A stretch of DNA of 64,000 bases from Ruminiclostridium hungatei (GTDB lineage: Bacteria > Bacillota > Clostridia > Acetivibrionales > DSM-1351): assembly GCF_002051585.1 (NCBI RefSeq), contig NZ_MZGX01000017.1, forward strand, positions 1 to 64,000. The letters are read 5' to 3'. The notes under the pieces are model-generated. The model saw only the letters and a list, made by a program, of their open reading frames with translations. It was not told where the DNA came from and searched no databases. The position numbers and the translations under genes are program-made. Positions 45,118 to 54,606 of the stretch are shown here, piece by piece (position 1 is the first letter of the stretch; the number at the start of each line of letters is the position of its first letter).

Positions 45118-47097
45118 TCAGTTTTTAATCGTAAAGGAATTCCATATGTCCCCGGCCTCGCTATTTGCCTCCAAAGTGGCAGTAAGCTCAGGAACAGCAG
45201 TAACATAACAGTATGAATTGCCGCCTGCCTCAAAACAGTAGCAGGTCACGGTTGCAAAATAATCCTTTTCTTCACTTTCAACCTTGTAGGTGTATACTCT
45301 CATCTGGAGGCCCTTTTCACTTGCAGTGCCCTGGACAGGAGTCGCCTTGTATACCTTCTTGAGAGTTTTCATTATGCTGAACCGTTCTTCATCAGGAAGA
45401 TTTTTTGACAGTGCAGAATTCTCCTGGGAATAAACCATTACACTTGTATTTGAGTAGGGATTGAGGAAGGTTACACTGCTGTCATCCTCAGACGCTGACT
45501 TTGTCCAATATCCAGGAATCTTCAAACTCCATTTGAAGGTCTTGTTCATATATTCAAAAGGGCCATCCTGCTGAGCCACTCTTATTCCCAGATTTCTGGC
45601 GTTAAATTTTTCAAAATCACTTTGAAACCGGTCTTCATCAATGGAATAGAAGCTCATTTGATTTATGGTTTCCTTAAATTGTCCAATAAGCCTGTCATGT
45701 TCATTCCCAGGTATTTTCACAGTTATTTCATAGACAAAATCCCCCTGGATGAAATAATACTCATCGATTATATAGTCCCTGCTTCCCTGCCTGATACCAA
45801 ATCTCAAAGTTCTGGCTTCTGCCCCTGCAACCGGCTCATAGCTGTCTGAAATAAACTTGTATACTGCCCTGTTAAAATAGGTATTATACTTTTTTACTAT
45901 ATTGTCCACATACTCATCAAGACTTCCGCTTTCGCCCAGGGTGTTCATGGTAACCTTCATATAATGGGTGCTGTCCAGTCCCAGGCAGGTGGACATGGGA
46001 TCATCATTTGCCAAAACCCTGTCCCAGCTTGCAGGAACATCCATTGACCAGGGCATATATTTCGACTCAAGATTCAGCGCTATGTAGTTGTAGAAACCAG
46101 CTTTCCCCTGCTTTATCCTGGATAAGTCCTCAACCCCCTTAACCGCTCCCCTGTAACTGAGATTAAAGGAATTCACAATATTTTCGTAGTATTTGTCTGT
46201 CAGCAGTTTTTCAGGGGTGACAGAATTATCGTAACAATTTATTGTCAGATAGTAAAAATAATCTCCCTTGTCAAAAACTTTTACCCGGAGTGCTTCATCG
46301 TATTCTGTCAGCCTGGTATACTGAAAGTAGGGGATATCAGCCTTCACATCCATTTTTGAGCTTCTCACCGTGCTGTTGTACAGTATGTCATTGTACAATT
46401 CAGAAAGCTTCCTGCTTTTTTTGTTCTCAACATATATTTCAAAATAAAGACTTCTGCCTTCATTTGTAATGCCTGTCCTGTCGGACTTGAAGCTGTTGGA
46501 AACAATCCTGGAGCCGGAAGGGATACTCAGGCTCCAGCCAAAATAGCTGTTTCCCACCTTTGGACTGCTGATGCCTCCGGTAAGGAAGGACAAATCACTC
46601 AATGCTCCGTCATCCTCCAGGACAAGCTTTATATTTCCGGTTTTCAGGTCACCCGTGCCGGTTATGGGAAAGTTATCCACTAAAAAATCCAAAGGAACCA
46701 TGGTTGATTTATTTTTCAGAGCTGGTGCTGCCGGCAGCTTTTTTGTCTCCCGGTTACAGATATAGCTTGTTTTCCCTATGGTGATACTAGCTGACATTTC
46801 TCCATAAATGATTTCCACAACATTGCCGGATTTTTTGTTTACCTCGGCTCCCACTGCCGTTGTAAACCATTCCAGGGGCACCATTATTGTCTTATTGACC
46901 ACATATGGTTTTTCGGCCACGGAAGACGCACCGTCAATTTTTGCCGCAGCACTTCCCACCTTCAGTTCCAGCACCAGCTTGTCATCGTTGGCGGCGTACG
47001 TGCCCGTCAGGCAGGCTGTCAGCAGAGATAACACCAGCAGCAGACCTGCCAGGAATTTTTTCTGATTCTTTAAATTGTTAAAATATATCAGGTTCAT
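45118..47097 (-). CDS. Secreted protein with copper-amine-oxidase-like N-terminal domain
   Basis: The 659-residue protein has a signal peptide (about 10-36, ending TYAA), a stalk domain (about 45-160) with the paired pattern VNKTIMVPLEWFTTAVGA ... KSTMVPLDFLVDNF, and a long C-terminal part in which about three domains of similar size seem to repeat (FYYLTINCYDN, FVYEITVKIPG, YFATVTCYCFE). The three blocks contain similar Trp/Ser/Leu motifs (SWSLSIPSG, PWSMDVPASW, KWSLKIPGYW), suggesting triplication. Function unknown. It follows a secreted HtrA-like protease by 24 bases. Confidence 0.8.
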   Translation of the reverse strand: MNLIYFNNLKNQKKFLAGLLLVLSLLTACLTGTYAANDDKLVLELKVGSAAAKIDGASSVAEKPYVVNKTIMVPLEWFTTAVGAEVNKKSGNVVEIIYGEMSASITIGKTSYICNRETKKLPAAPALKNKSTMVPLDFLVDNFPITGTGDLKTGNIKLVLEDDGALSDLSFLTGGISSPKVGNSYFGWSLSIPSGSRIVSNSFKSDRTGITNEGRSLYFEIYVENKKSRKLSELYNDILYNSTVRSSKMDVKADIPYFQYTRLTEYDEALRVKVFDKGDYFYYLTINCYDNSVTPEKLLTDKYYENIVNSFNLSYRGAVKGVEDLSRIKQGKAGFYNYIALNLESKYMPWSMDVPASWDRVLANDDPMSTCLGLDSTHYMKVTMNTLGESGSLDEYVDNIVKKYNTYFNRAVYKFISDSYEPVAGAEARTLRFGIRQGSRDYIIDEYYFIQGDFVYEITVKIPGNEHDRLIGQFKETINQMSFYSIDEDRFQSDFEKFNARNLGIRVAQQDGPFEYMNKTFKWSLKIPGYWTKSASEDDSSVTFLNPYSNTSVMVYSQENSALSKNLPDEERFSIMKTLKKVYKATPVQGTASEKGLQMRVYTYKVESEEKDYFATVTCYCFEAGGNSYCYVTAVPELTATLEANSEAGDIWNSFTIKN

Positions 47098-47121
47098 AGC
47101 AGCACATCCTCATTATCACAT

Positions 47122-48273
47122 TTATTTTTCACCGAAAACAACATTTACAACAAGCTGCCTGCCGTCACGCACCAGCTTCAGGGCTGCTCTGTCGCCAGGA
47201 AGGTATTTTTTCATCTCCTCATTGTAATCAATGATTGAATTTACCTTCACCCCATTTACCGACACCAGCTTGTCATCAGTCTCAATATCGTACTCCGAGG
47301 CAGGTGAGCCTTCTTTGATATCCCTCACCGTCAGCCCTTCCACAGCACTTGGAAGCCCATATTGCGCTGCTATGCTTTCGGAAAACACTATGCCCAGATA
47401 CGGCCTCTTAATCTTTCCGAACTTTTCAAAATGCCCTATTGCATACTTGACCGTATCGACAGGAATGGAAAAGTTCAGGCCCTCTACGCCAAAGCCCACA
47501 AGCTTGACTGAGTTTATTCCTATAACCTGCCCCTTCATATTTACCAAGGGCCCTCCGCTGTTTCCCCCGTTTATGGCTGCATCGGACTGAATAAACCTGT
47601 ACTCTCCGTCTGCCGACCTGTTCATCCCGCTGATTATCCCCCTGGTTGCAGAGTTTCTCAGATTAAATGACAGAGGAGTTCCTATGGCAACTACTTCCTG
47701 ACCTACGGCAACCGAAGACATATCTCCAAAAACCGCCGGCTTGAGTCCGCCCTTGTCTATTTTAACTACTGCCAGATCAAGGCTCTCATCTATGGCCTTC
47801 AGCCGGGCTTTATAAGCCTTGCTGTTGGATAATACCACTACTATGGAATCCATATCCTTTACAACATGGGCATTGGTTATAATATATCCGTCACTTCTGT
47901 ATATGACACCTGTCCCAAAAACAAGATTGTCGGTATACTCGCTGTAATCATAGCTGCTTTCCTTCAATTTTCCGATAATACCCACCACCGAGGGACTTAC
48001 CTGATTGATTATATTTGAAATTTTATTGATATCCGTATTTATTTCAACTGTGCCGCCATTGCCCGTAATACTTATGCCCTCCAAATTGTCTTTGAGGCTG
48101 TCCACCAGAACATACTGCTTCCCGTTGATTTCCCTGACGGCATCCTTAATCTGCCTTCCGTCAATTTTTAACACAGAAGCTCCCGCCGCGTATGTACCTG
48201 TGGTCATGAAAGCCAATGCTGCTGTTATGCAGAGGGCTTTTATAAGATTTGCCTTTGTCATATTTATTTCCAT
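47122..48273 (-). CDS. Secreted HtrA-like serine protease with N-terminal stalk-like segment
   Basis: The protein has a signal peptide (ALCITAALAFMTTGTYAA), a short stalk-like segment (VLKIDGRQIKDAVREING), a trypsin-like domain with catalytic His (NAHVV), Asp (SLDLAVV) and Ser (GNSGGP), and a C-terminal PDZ domain. It is anchored by no obvious membrane helix after the signal, unlike the paralogue at 326-2008. The start is uncertain: ATG 48273, with GGGGGG close by, or ATG 48261. It probably forms an operon with the secreted protein at 45118-47097, which could be its substrate or partner (inference). Confidence 0.88.
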   Translation of the reverse strand: MEINMTKANLIKALCITAALAFMTTGTYAAGASVLKIDGRQIKDAVREINGKQYVLVDSLKDNLEGISITGNGGTVEINTDINKISNIINQVSPSVVGIIGKLKESSYDYSEYTDNLVFGTGVIYRSDGYIITNAHVVKDMDSIVVVLSNSKAYKARLKAIDESLDLAVVKIDKGGLKPAVFGDMSSVAVGQEVVAIGTPLSFNLRNSATRGIISGMNRSADGEYRFIQSDAAINGGNSGGPLVNMKGQVIGINSVKLVGFGVEGLNFSIPVDTVKYAIGHFEKFGKIKRPYLGIVFSESIAAQYGLPSAVEGLTVRDIKEGSPASEYDIETDDKLVSVNGVKVNSIIDYNEEMKKYLPGDRAALKLVRDGRQLVVNVVFGEK

Positions 48274-48513
48274 GCCCCCCATCTTGCACAAAACCCCATG
48301 AAAGTTACGGCATGGAATCGGTGCCACATTTTTATATGTTTCAAATTTTCCTTCAACCTTCCTCCATCAGGAATTTCCTTTGTATGCGTATTTGGTTTCC
48401 AGATTACCATTTTACCATTTTACGCAAAGCAGTTCAATTTAAATCGGCTTGTGTAATTATTTTCCTGATAGCCTGGAAATACCTGATATGGCAAACCTGA
48501 CAGCTATCAGGCC

Positions 48514-49056
48514 TCAGAATCGGAATGCCTCTTTGTGGACGGCCTGATAGCAAAGCCTGTTATTGACTCTTGCACTCTCCATCAGAGAAATGGAGGCTAC
48601 CCTCACAGATAATCTTTCCACGGGAATTATGCCTGTTTCCAGAAAACCGCTCTCCAGTCTTGTCTCCCTGGCCAGTGTTATATGAGGGCTGTAGCTCCGC
48701 TCTTCACGTGGATAGCCTTCCTGTTCCAGGGCAGTCTCCAGGCTTTGATACAGCCCTTGAAGCTCCTTGCTTTTTTCAAGACCTGTCCAGATTATTTTTT
48801 TGCTTCCCTTGTTGAACGCCCCCAGGCCCCACAGCCTTAATTCAAAGCTTTGTGCTTCAGAGGCCGCCGCAGTCAAAGCATTTTTCAGACTCAGAAGCTG
48901 TTCTTCGCTTTGTTCCCCCATAAACCTCAAAGTCAAATGAAAATTGTCCTTATGGGTGAAATTACCTCCGTTGCAGATTTTCCTCAGCTTCTGCTGCATA
49001 GAAAACAGGTAATCCTTTATCTCTTCCTCAAGCTCTATGGCAAAAAAAACTCTCAT
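48514..49056 (-). CDS. thpR: RNA 2',3'-cyclic phosphodiesterase (ThpR, 2H family)
   Basis: The 180-residue enzyme has the two HxT motifs of the 2H family: HLTLRFMGE (near residue 41) and HITLARE (near residue 126). It hydrolyses 2',3'-cyclic phosphates to 2'-phosphates; older annotations call it 2'-5' RNA ligase. GGAGGT precedes the ATG. It is a single gene between opposing neighbours. Confidence 0.95.
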   Translation of the reverse strand: MRVFFAIELEEEIKDYLFSMQQKLRKICNGGNFTHKDNFHLTLRFMGEQSEEQLLSLKNALTAAASEAQSFELRLWGLGAFNKGSKKIIWTGLEKSKELQGLYQSLETALEQEGYPREERSYSPHITLARETRLESGFLETGIIPVERLSVRVASISLMESARVNNRLCYQAVHKEAFRF

Positions 49057-49260
49057 GTATAACCTCCGGTATTAACTATTACAACGCGTTGATTTATAAT
49101 GTTACTCAATTTATATTATCCCAGCAACAGTCATTTTACCAGACCGGAGCGATATATCTTTTTTGATTGCCGGCATGGATATGTGGTATAGTTATTATAT
49201 AATTCTTGCATGCGGTTAATATCCACTATAATTGCACTCAAACACAAAGGAGGAACAACA

Positions 49261-49593
49261 ATGTTTTACCAGGTAAGATTTCAAACCGGAGAAATGTCAA
49301 AAATTATAGATGAAATGAAAAAAGGCAATATACCATGTATGGATGTATATGATGACGATGAACTGAACTGGTTTATAAGGCAGATGGAAAACGAAGGGAT
49401 TTATAAGATTGAGGATATGCCCTATGACAAAAATGCCCGAGACCGGGTGAAAGAACCGGAATTTGAGTACAGGATAGCTTTTTATACCTCTCCTGTCAAG
49501 GCTGACCAGTTGAATGGCAAGACTCCGTTATTCATTGACTTTTATTTTGAGCCGGTGGCGGACAGAACCTATGACCCAGTGGGGGAAATGTAA
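49261..49593 (+). CDS. Conserved-looking small cytosolic protein, unknown function
   Basis: This 110-residue acidic protein has no membrane segment. It begins MFYQVRFQTGEMSKIIDEM and shows alternating strand/helix pattern (EFEYRIAFYTS, TPLFIDFYFEPVADRTYD). The ATG at 49261 has AAAGGAGG six bases upstream and a strong terminator follows, so it is a real single gene. I do not recognise a family. Confidence 0.75.
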   Translation: MFYQVRFQTGEMSKIIDEMKKGNIPCMDVYDDDELNWFIRQMENEGIYKIEDMPYDKNARDRVKEPEFEYRIAFYTSPVKADQLNGKTPLFIDFYFEPVADRTYDPVGEM

Positions 49594-49604
49594 CCCAGGT
49601 GATT

Positions 49605-49642
49605 CCGGGACATTCCATAAAAATGGAATACCCGGATTTTTT
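49605..49642 (+). terminator. Terminator of the small plus-strand gene
   Basis: CCGGG..ATTCCAT pairs with ATGGAAT..CCCGG and is followed by TTTTTTAT. It sits 12 bases after the stop codon and just before the MITE-like element. Confidence 0.88.
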
Positions 49643-49654
49643 ATGCCTTAAAGC

Positions 49655-49930
49655 TACCCTCTATTGACAATGTATAACACGCCTCACGTCGGCTATTTTG
49701 CCACCTTTCTTTGTTGTCGTCCTTGCCTTGCGTCAAGCAAGGCTGCGTCCATCCGCCTCGAAAGTTGACAAAATATCTCGGCGTGAGGTCGGAGATTTTT
49801 GAGGGAGAGAATTTGGCTTGCGACAAGGCGAAGACGCGAAGGAATGCTTTGTGCCTTGCAAGCGGCTTCAACGCAGCCGCAAGCCAAATTCGCCGCTCAA
49901 AAACGTATTGTACATTGTCAATAGAGGGTA
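49655..49930. mobile_element. MITE-like element with perfect 20-bp inverted ends and TA flanks
   Basis: The ends 49655-49674 (TACCCTCTATTGACAATGTA) and 49911-49930 are perfect inverse complements. If the outer TA is the target duplication, the ends are CCCTCTATTGACAATGTA, which fits the TA-specific IS630/Tc1-mariner group. Inside, AATTTGGCTTGCG (near 49810-49822) and its complement (near 49878-49890) form another inverted pair, and CCTCAC near 49683 mirrors GTGAGG near 49783. No transposase is encoded. It ends 23 bases from the stop codon of the SGNH hydrolase gene and fills the gap between convergent genes. Confidence 0.75.
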
Positions 49931-49953
49931 TTGTCCTGTCCGGCCTTCTATTT

Positions 49954-51081
49954 CTATTTTGTGCAGACTGCGGTTATTGTTATGTCTCCGTTTATTTTTG
50001 CCACAGGTATTACTGCTGTGGCATTTTTTAAAGTGAGGTTGTACTTTACACTTTTCCCAACGGTCAGATAAATGATCTGGGGCAGCTTGCAGCCTTTTGA
50101 GGGAGTTATTGTTATTCTGAACTCGCCTCCGGATATAACGGCAGCCGCCGACCCTTTTACCACATTGGCTTTCAATGCATAGGGAAGCTTGTTGTTATCT
50201 GCCGCATACGCCATCAGGGTATATATGACTTCATGCCCCTTTTTCGTAGGGTGGGGGTCAAAGGTTTTGCCGGAATCTGCATTTAAGAGCTGCATTCCCT
50301 TTCCTGCCTTTTCAAAAGCGGAACAGACATCTGCCACAATATAATTCTTCCCGCTGCCAGATTGCTTGATTATTGCGGTGTTCATGGTATCAATTGCCTT
50401 CCCCACCGTATCAGGCAATATAAAACCGTACGGATCATAAATTGTCTGAACCACAAGCTTTGCTTTTGGATTCAAAGCCTTTATTGTCCCAATAATTTCA
50501 GAAAGCTCACCGGATTTATGTAATTTTTCATTTCCCGCAAAAGCCTCTGCTCCCGCAGAAATATTTGCCTTCAGTTTGCTTAGCTGTGTTTCGCTGAACA
50601 ATAGCTGCAGTATTGCATTTTGAATTTCTGCAGCACCGGCATTAAAAATACTCTTCCCCTTGCCCAGTTGGTCGTTTACAGCATTTAGCAAGGGTATGAA
50701 AACATTGTTTCCTCCCACAGAAAGAGTTATCAGACCGGCATCCTTTATTTGCGCCACTGCATTCTTCTGTTCCGCCGTTGCCGGCTTTTTCAGGGAATTC
50801 AGCAAAGCAGTGCTGGTAATCCCCTCCACTCCAAGATTCACGGTCTTCATGTCCAGCTTTTTGCCAAGCTTTGTAACAAAATTATAAGAACTGCTTCTAT
50901 TCTTCGCATCATTATTTGTAAAGCTTTCCAGACCATAGCCTGAAGTAATCGAATCTCCCAGGGCAACATATATGCCCGGTGACTTTATCTGCGTTCCGGC
51001 TGTTGAAACTGTGGCTGACATGCCTGTGACCGACAGAATCAGGACAATAATAAATGAAAATAATCTGATTACCGGTTTCAT
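49954..51081 (-). CDS. Secreted SGNH/GDSL hydrolase
   Basis: The 375-residue protein has a signal peptide (about 5-25) and an SGNH hydrolase domain with catalytic Ser in ALGDSITSGYG, block III Asn in SVGGNNVF and the Asp/His pair in DPHPTKKGHEVI. A C-terminal beta-rich tail of about 70 residues (PSKGCKLPQIIYLTVG) follows. Likely an esterase acting on polysaccharide or lipid outside the cell; substrate is unknown. The ATG at 51081 has GGGAGGAG upstream. The nearby MITE may provide its terminator. Confidence 0.88.
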   Translation of the reverse strand: MKPVIRLFSFIIVLILSVTGMSATVSTAGTQIKSPGIYVALGDSITSGYGLESFTNNDAKNRSSSYNFVTKLGKKLDMKTVNLGVEGITSTALLNSLKKPATAEQKNAVAQIKDAGLITLSVGGNNVFIPLLNAVNDQLGKGKSIFNAGAAEIQNAILQLLFSETQLSKLKANISAGAEAFAGNEKLHKSGELSEIIGTIKALNPKAKLVVQTIYDPYGFILPDTVGKAIDTMNTAIIKQSGSGKNYIVADVCSAFEKAGKGMQLLNADSGKTFDPHPTKKGHEVIYTLMAYAADNNKLPYALKANVVKGSAAAVISGGEFRITITPSKGCKLPQIIYLTVGKSVKYNLTLKNATAVIPVAKINGDITITAVCTK

Positions 51082-51238
51082 TACTCCTCCCGTTAAAGCA
51101 TAGAATATGCATTCCTTCAATGTAAATTATACGCCTTAAGCCGGAAAAATACAAATAATTAGCCCTGAAGCAGGATTTACTCCGACAACAGGGCCAAAAG
51201 GACATTTCCTTTTATTTCATATCATTTTTCATAAACAG

Positions 51239-53713
51239 TCAACTGCTGCTCACATTATCCTGGCTGATGGTTTTCACCTTATTCACATATATGTCTGTAA
51301 GTTCGTTGGCATATTCTTCTGAATACCCCTCACTTATCACCTTGCAAACCGGTTTTTCAGCATCTGGCAGAATCAGCACCCACCCCTTGTCACCGAGAAT
51401 TTTTACACCCTCCGTGGTTTCAAGGCTGTCTCCGTCATTTTCTTCGATGATTGCCCTTATAACCTTTCCTTTTGATGACCAGGGACATTTGACCTCTTTT
51501 TTCAGAATGTGAATGTCAGGTATCATGTCCACCATTTCTTCCAGCCTTATTTCATTTTGCGCCATAAAGTCGATTATCTTAACAAGTCCCGCAACAGCAT
51601 CGAAATTCATTGTAAAAAAATCAGTTATATTTTTTGGATTCTCATCGCAAACCATTTTCTTCATCAGTTCCTGAGTCGAGGTCTTTGTCCTGATTACCCT
51701 TCCCTCGTGTTCAACTGCTATTTTTTCAATTACATTGCTGGTATTCAAAGGGACTACAACCGTATTGCCCTTTTCAGACTTCAGATGGATAAGGCTGATA
51801 AGCGCCATAAAAAGATCATCAGATATTACCCTGCCTTTTGTATCAACCAGCATCATCTTTTCACTTGAATTGTCAAGATATACACCCACATCAAACTTCC
51901 CCTGTCTGACGGTAGTGGTCAGTGTCTTTATATCTGAAAAAAGACTTTCCTTCTTCCTATAATTGCTTTCCAGCCTGGGATTTATAAAGGCATAATTACA
52001 TTTCAGCCCTTCAAGGGTTCTTTCCACGATTGTTTTTACCAATTGGGATTTGGCGATAATAGCCACTTTGAAATTATGCTCCCTGGCTTTTACTCCGTTT
52101 AGGATACTCTGGCTGTAAAATATGCAATGATCCGGTATTTTGACCTCCGGCTTGATTTCATTTACCGGGCACCTTACAAAATCCTCACGTATGAAGGTAT
52201 TCTCGATTTTCCGTTCCTCGCCTCTGTCAATATTGCTGCCGTAACTGTTTAAAATATCTATTACCAGCATATCCTGTCCCTGGCCTGAAGCAGATATGTG
52301 CACCCCGCCCCTTAAGCCGTAAAACTTTATGGCAGACCTTATTACAGGTAAAATTGCCGTGCCTATGTCGTACACCTCAGCCCCCGTGGACAGCAAGCCT
52401 GAAATCAGGGAATTCTTCAGCATCTTCAAGGCATCCGCATCATCACAGCTCACCCCTATTTTGGAAGACTTGCTGAATATAGAGCCATATGTGGCTCCCA
52501 GCCTTGAAACAAATTCAGGAGTGATATCCACGTTGATTTCTCCCAAAATCCCCCTGTTGCCGAAAAGGTTTTTGGTAAATTTTGAGCCCCACACCAGGTT
52601 GGAACATACATCAGTGTCGGCCTCCACCCGTTTCTCGGGCCACAGCTTTACACCGGGCTTAACGGATGCACATTTTCCAAGGATGCAACTGTCGCCGATT
52701 ACAGCTCCCTCAAAGGCTGAGGCTCTGGTGTTCATCCTGACCCTGTTGCACAAAAGGCTTCCTCTTATCTGAGAATTTTCCTTGAGAGTACAGCCTTTCC
52801 AAAGTATGCTTCTTTTTACAGAGCTGCCTTTAGACAAATGATTATTGTCCCCTATGACAGTATAGCTTCCGATATTGCAGTTCTCGGCTATTACAGTATT
52901 TTTTCCGATAAAAACAGGAGGTTTTATACCTGCCTCCCTGGAAATTACTGCACCTTCGCCAACCCATACACCCTGGCGTATTTCTTTTGCATTTATATTT
53001 ATTTTTACCTTTCTGTCCAATATATCATTGTGTACTCCTGCATACGCCTCCAAATCCCCTATGTCGCACCAATAATCCCCGGTGACAAATCCAAACATAG
53101 GCCGGCCCTCCTTCAGCAGTACAGGAAAAACATCCTTGCTGAAATCAAACATCCGGTTGGGCTCAATATACTCCAGAATTTCAGGGTTCAGGACGTAAAT
53201 ACCGGTGTTTACCGTATCGCTGAAAACCTCGCCCCAGCTTGGCTTTTCAAGAAACCTGGTTATTTTCCCAGTCTGGTCGGTTACCACCACACCATATTCT
53301 ATGGGACATTCAACTCTCTTTAAAACCAGTGTTGCAACAGCTCCCCTGTCCCGGTGAAAGGCAAGCGCCTTTTCCAGATCAATATCCGTTAATGCATCAC
53401 CGCTTATGACAACAAAGGGTTCATTTAAAAATTTCTCTGCATTCTTTACACTTCCGGCTGTTCCCAAGGGAACCTCCTCGGTGAAATATTTCAAGTTTAC
53501 TCCAAATTCACTTCCATCACCAAAATAATCCTTTATAATTTCGGGCATATACTGAAGGGTAACTGCAATATCATTAATACCATACTTTTTGAGTAGTTCT
53601 ATAATATGTTCCATTACTGGCCTGTTAGCAATTGGTACCATAGGCTTGGGCCGATTACAGGTCAACGGTCTCAAACGTGACCCTTCCCCGCCTGCCATAA
53701 TCACAGCTTTCAT
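51239..53713 (-). CDS. Sugar-1-phosphate nucleotidyltransferase fused to degenerate phosphomannomutase
   Basis: The 824-residue protein has an intact nucleotidyltransferase domain (1-235; [21 protein letters not shown]), left-handed beta-helix hexapeptide repeats (about 245-365), and a phosphohexomutase-like region (about 380-815). In the latter, the usual TASHNP is HISASGQGQ near residue 470, and the Mg-binding DGDADR is replaced by DNSSEK near residue 611. The mutase part therefore appears inactive and may be regulatory. Fusions like this occur in clostridia and cyanobacteria. Product sugar is not known. The ATG at 53713 follows AAAGGATGG. Confidence 0.88.
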   Translation of the reverse strand: MKAVIMAGGEGSRLRPLTCNRPKPMVPIANRPVMEHIIELLKKYGINDIAVTLQYMPEIIKDYFGDGSEFGVNLKYFTEEVPLGTAGSVKNAEKFLNEPFVVISGDALTDIDLEKALAFHRDRGAVATLVLKRVECPIEYGVVVTDQTGKITRFLEKPSWGEVFSDTVNTGIYVLNPEILEYIEPNRMFDFSKDVFPVLLKEGRPMFGFVTGDYWCDIGDLEAYAGVHNDILDRKVKININAKEIRQGVWVGEGAVISREAGIKPPVFIGKNTVIAENCNIGSYTVIGDNNHLSKGSSVKRSILWKGCTLKENSQIRGSLLCNRVRMNTRASAFEGAVIGDSCILGKCASVKPGVKLWPEKRVEADTDVCSNLVWGSKFTKNLFGNRGILGEINVDITPEFVSRLGATYGSIFSKSSKIGVSCDDADALKMLKNSLISGLLSTGAEVYDIGTAILPVIRSAIKFYGLRGGVHISASGQGQDMLVIDILNSYGSNIDRGEERKIENTFIREDFVRCPVNEIKPEVKIPDHCIFYSQSILNGVKAREHNFKVAIIAKSQLVKTIVERTLEGLKCNYAFINPRLESNYRKKESLFSDIKTLTTTVRQGKFDVGVYLDNSSEKMMLVDTKGRVISDDLFMALISLIHLKSEKGNTVVVPLNTSNVIEKIAVEHEGRVIRTKTSTQELMKKMVCDENPKNITDFFTMNFDAVAGLVKIIDFMAQNEIRLEEMVDMIPDIHILKKEVKCPWSSKGKVIRAIIEENDGDSLETTEGVKILGDKGWVLILPDAEKPVCKVISEGYSEEYANELTDIYVNKVKTISQDNVSSS

Positions 53714-54114
53714 CAGATCCATCCTTTCATTTTTTTATATGACTTAACTTTACGGCGAAATTAAAGTGCATTTGATGAACTCAGGGAACAACCGCTTTTG
53801 AAAGTTGTTCCAAACCTGATTTATTTTATTATTTTTACCTTATCATTAAAAACTATTCGATATGACTTTACTGGAATATTTGGAAGTGAAGATTAATAAT
53901 AATTTATACATGTTATATGTTATTGCTTAGACAAATATAGAGACTTTGATAAAGAGGAAAACAACTATACTGATAAAAACTGAAAACGAGGCTCTTCCTA
54001 ATTCTAAAAAAGGGATTCTTAATAAGCTGCCTGAAAATTTAAAGTGCAAGTACTGGAAGAGCCATAGCCTCATTGTGAGTCAGCCCAATTATTAGTCAAC
54101 CCATAACACAATAA
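53714..54114. other. Gap between nucleotidyltransferase fusion and thioesterase
   Basis: This AT-rich gap of 400 bases holds the inverted repeat at 53990-54063 and nothing else that I can support. A 49-codon TTG-initiated frame on the plus strand (53946-54095) lacks a ribosome site. Confidence 0.5.
53990..54063 (-). terminator. Inverted repeat behind the thioesterase gene
   Basis: GGCTCTTCC (53990-53998) and GGAAGAGCC (54055-54063) are perfect arms with a 56-base loop. On the minus strand they are followed by TCGTTTTCAGTTTTT, so a terminator is possible, though the loop is long. Confidence 0.4.
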
Positions 54115-54543
54115 TCACCGGCCCTCGCCAAATTCCCCCGTCACAAAATACGAGGCCTGGGACCTGACAAGCAACTGCTGTTCGCAGTATATCTCTCCTG
54201 TGGCCCTCATTATGGTCCTTCCGTTGCCGACAACCTGGCCTATGGCTGTTATTATGCTTCCCGCCGGCGCATTTTTTATATAGCTTATGTTCATATCAAT
54301 TGTCACAACCTTTTTGCCAAGAGTAATGCATGCTACACCCATGGCAATGTCGGATACGGAGGCCAGAGTGCCTCCATGGATAAAACCGTACATGTTGCAG
54401 TGCCTGTCCACTATCTTAGCGGTATATACTATTTTTCCCTCTTCAAGGGCTGAAACCTCAAGACCTAAAAAATTCTCAAGTATGGGAGTGTCATAGGTCT
54501 CTTTTAAATAATTCTGAAGCCATAACAGCTTTTCCTTCATTCC
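54115..54543 (-). CDS. PaaI-type hotdog thioesterase
   Basis: A 142-residue acyl-CoA thioesterase of the PaaI/YdiI group. Conserved parts are NMYGFIHGGTLASVSDIAMG (catalytic loop) and ATGEIYCEQQLLVRSQASYF. The exact acyl substrate cannot be told from sequence. ATG at 54543 follows GGAGGCAG. It lies after lepA on the same strand with 60 bases between them. Confidence 0.92.
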   Translation of the reverse strand, partial: GMKEKLLWLQNYLKETYDTPILENFLGLEVSALEEGKIVYTAKIVDRHCNMYGFIHGGTLASVSDIAMGVACITLGKKVVTIDMNISYIKNAPAGSIITAIGQVVGNGRTIMRATGEIYCEQQLLVRSQASYFVTGEFGEGR

Positions 54544-54606
54544 CTGCCTCCAAAAATATTCAAAGAGCACCGGATTGCTCCAATGCCCTTTATATAATGT
54601 TTTCTA

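Noticed and set aside
49641-50031. Several 60-100-codon frames on both strands inside and beside the MITE-like element
   Set aside because: They arise from the inverted repeats, lack ribosome sites and resemble no transposase.
53946-54095. 49-codon TTG-started frame on the plus strand
   Set aside because: No ribosome site, and it spans the inverted repeat that is better explained as a terminator of the thioesterase gene.
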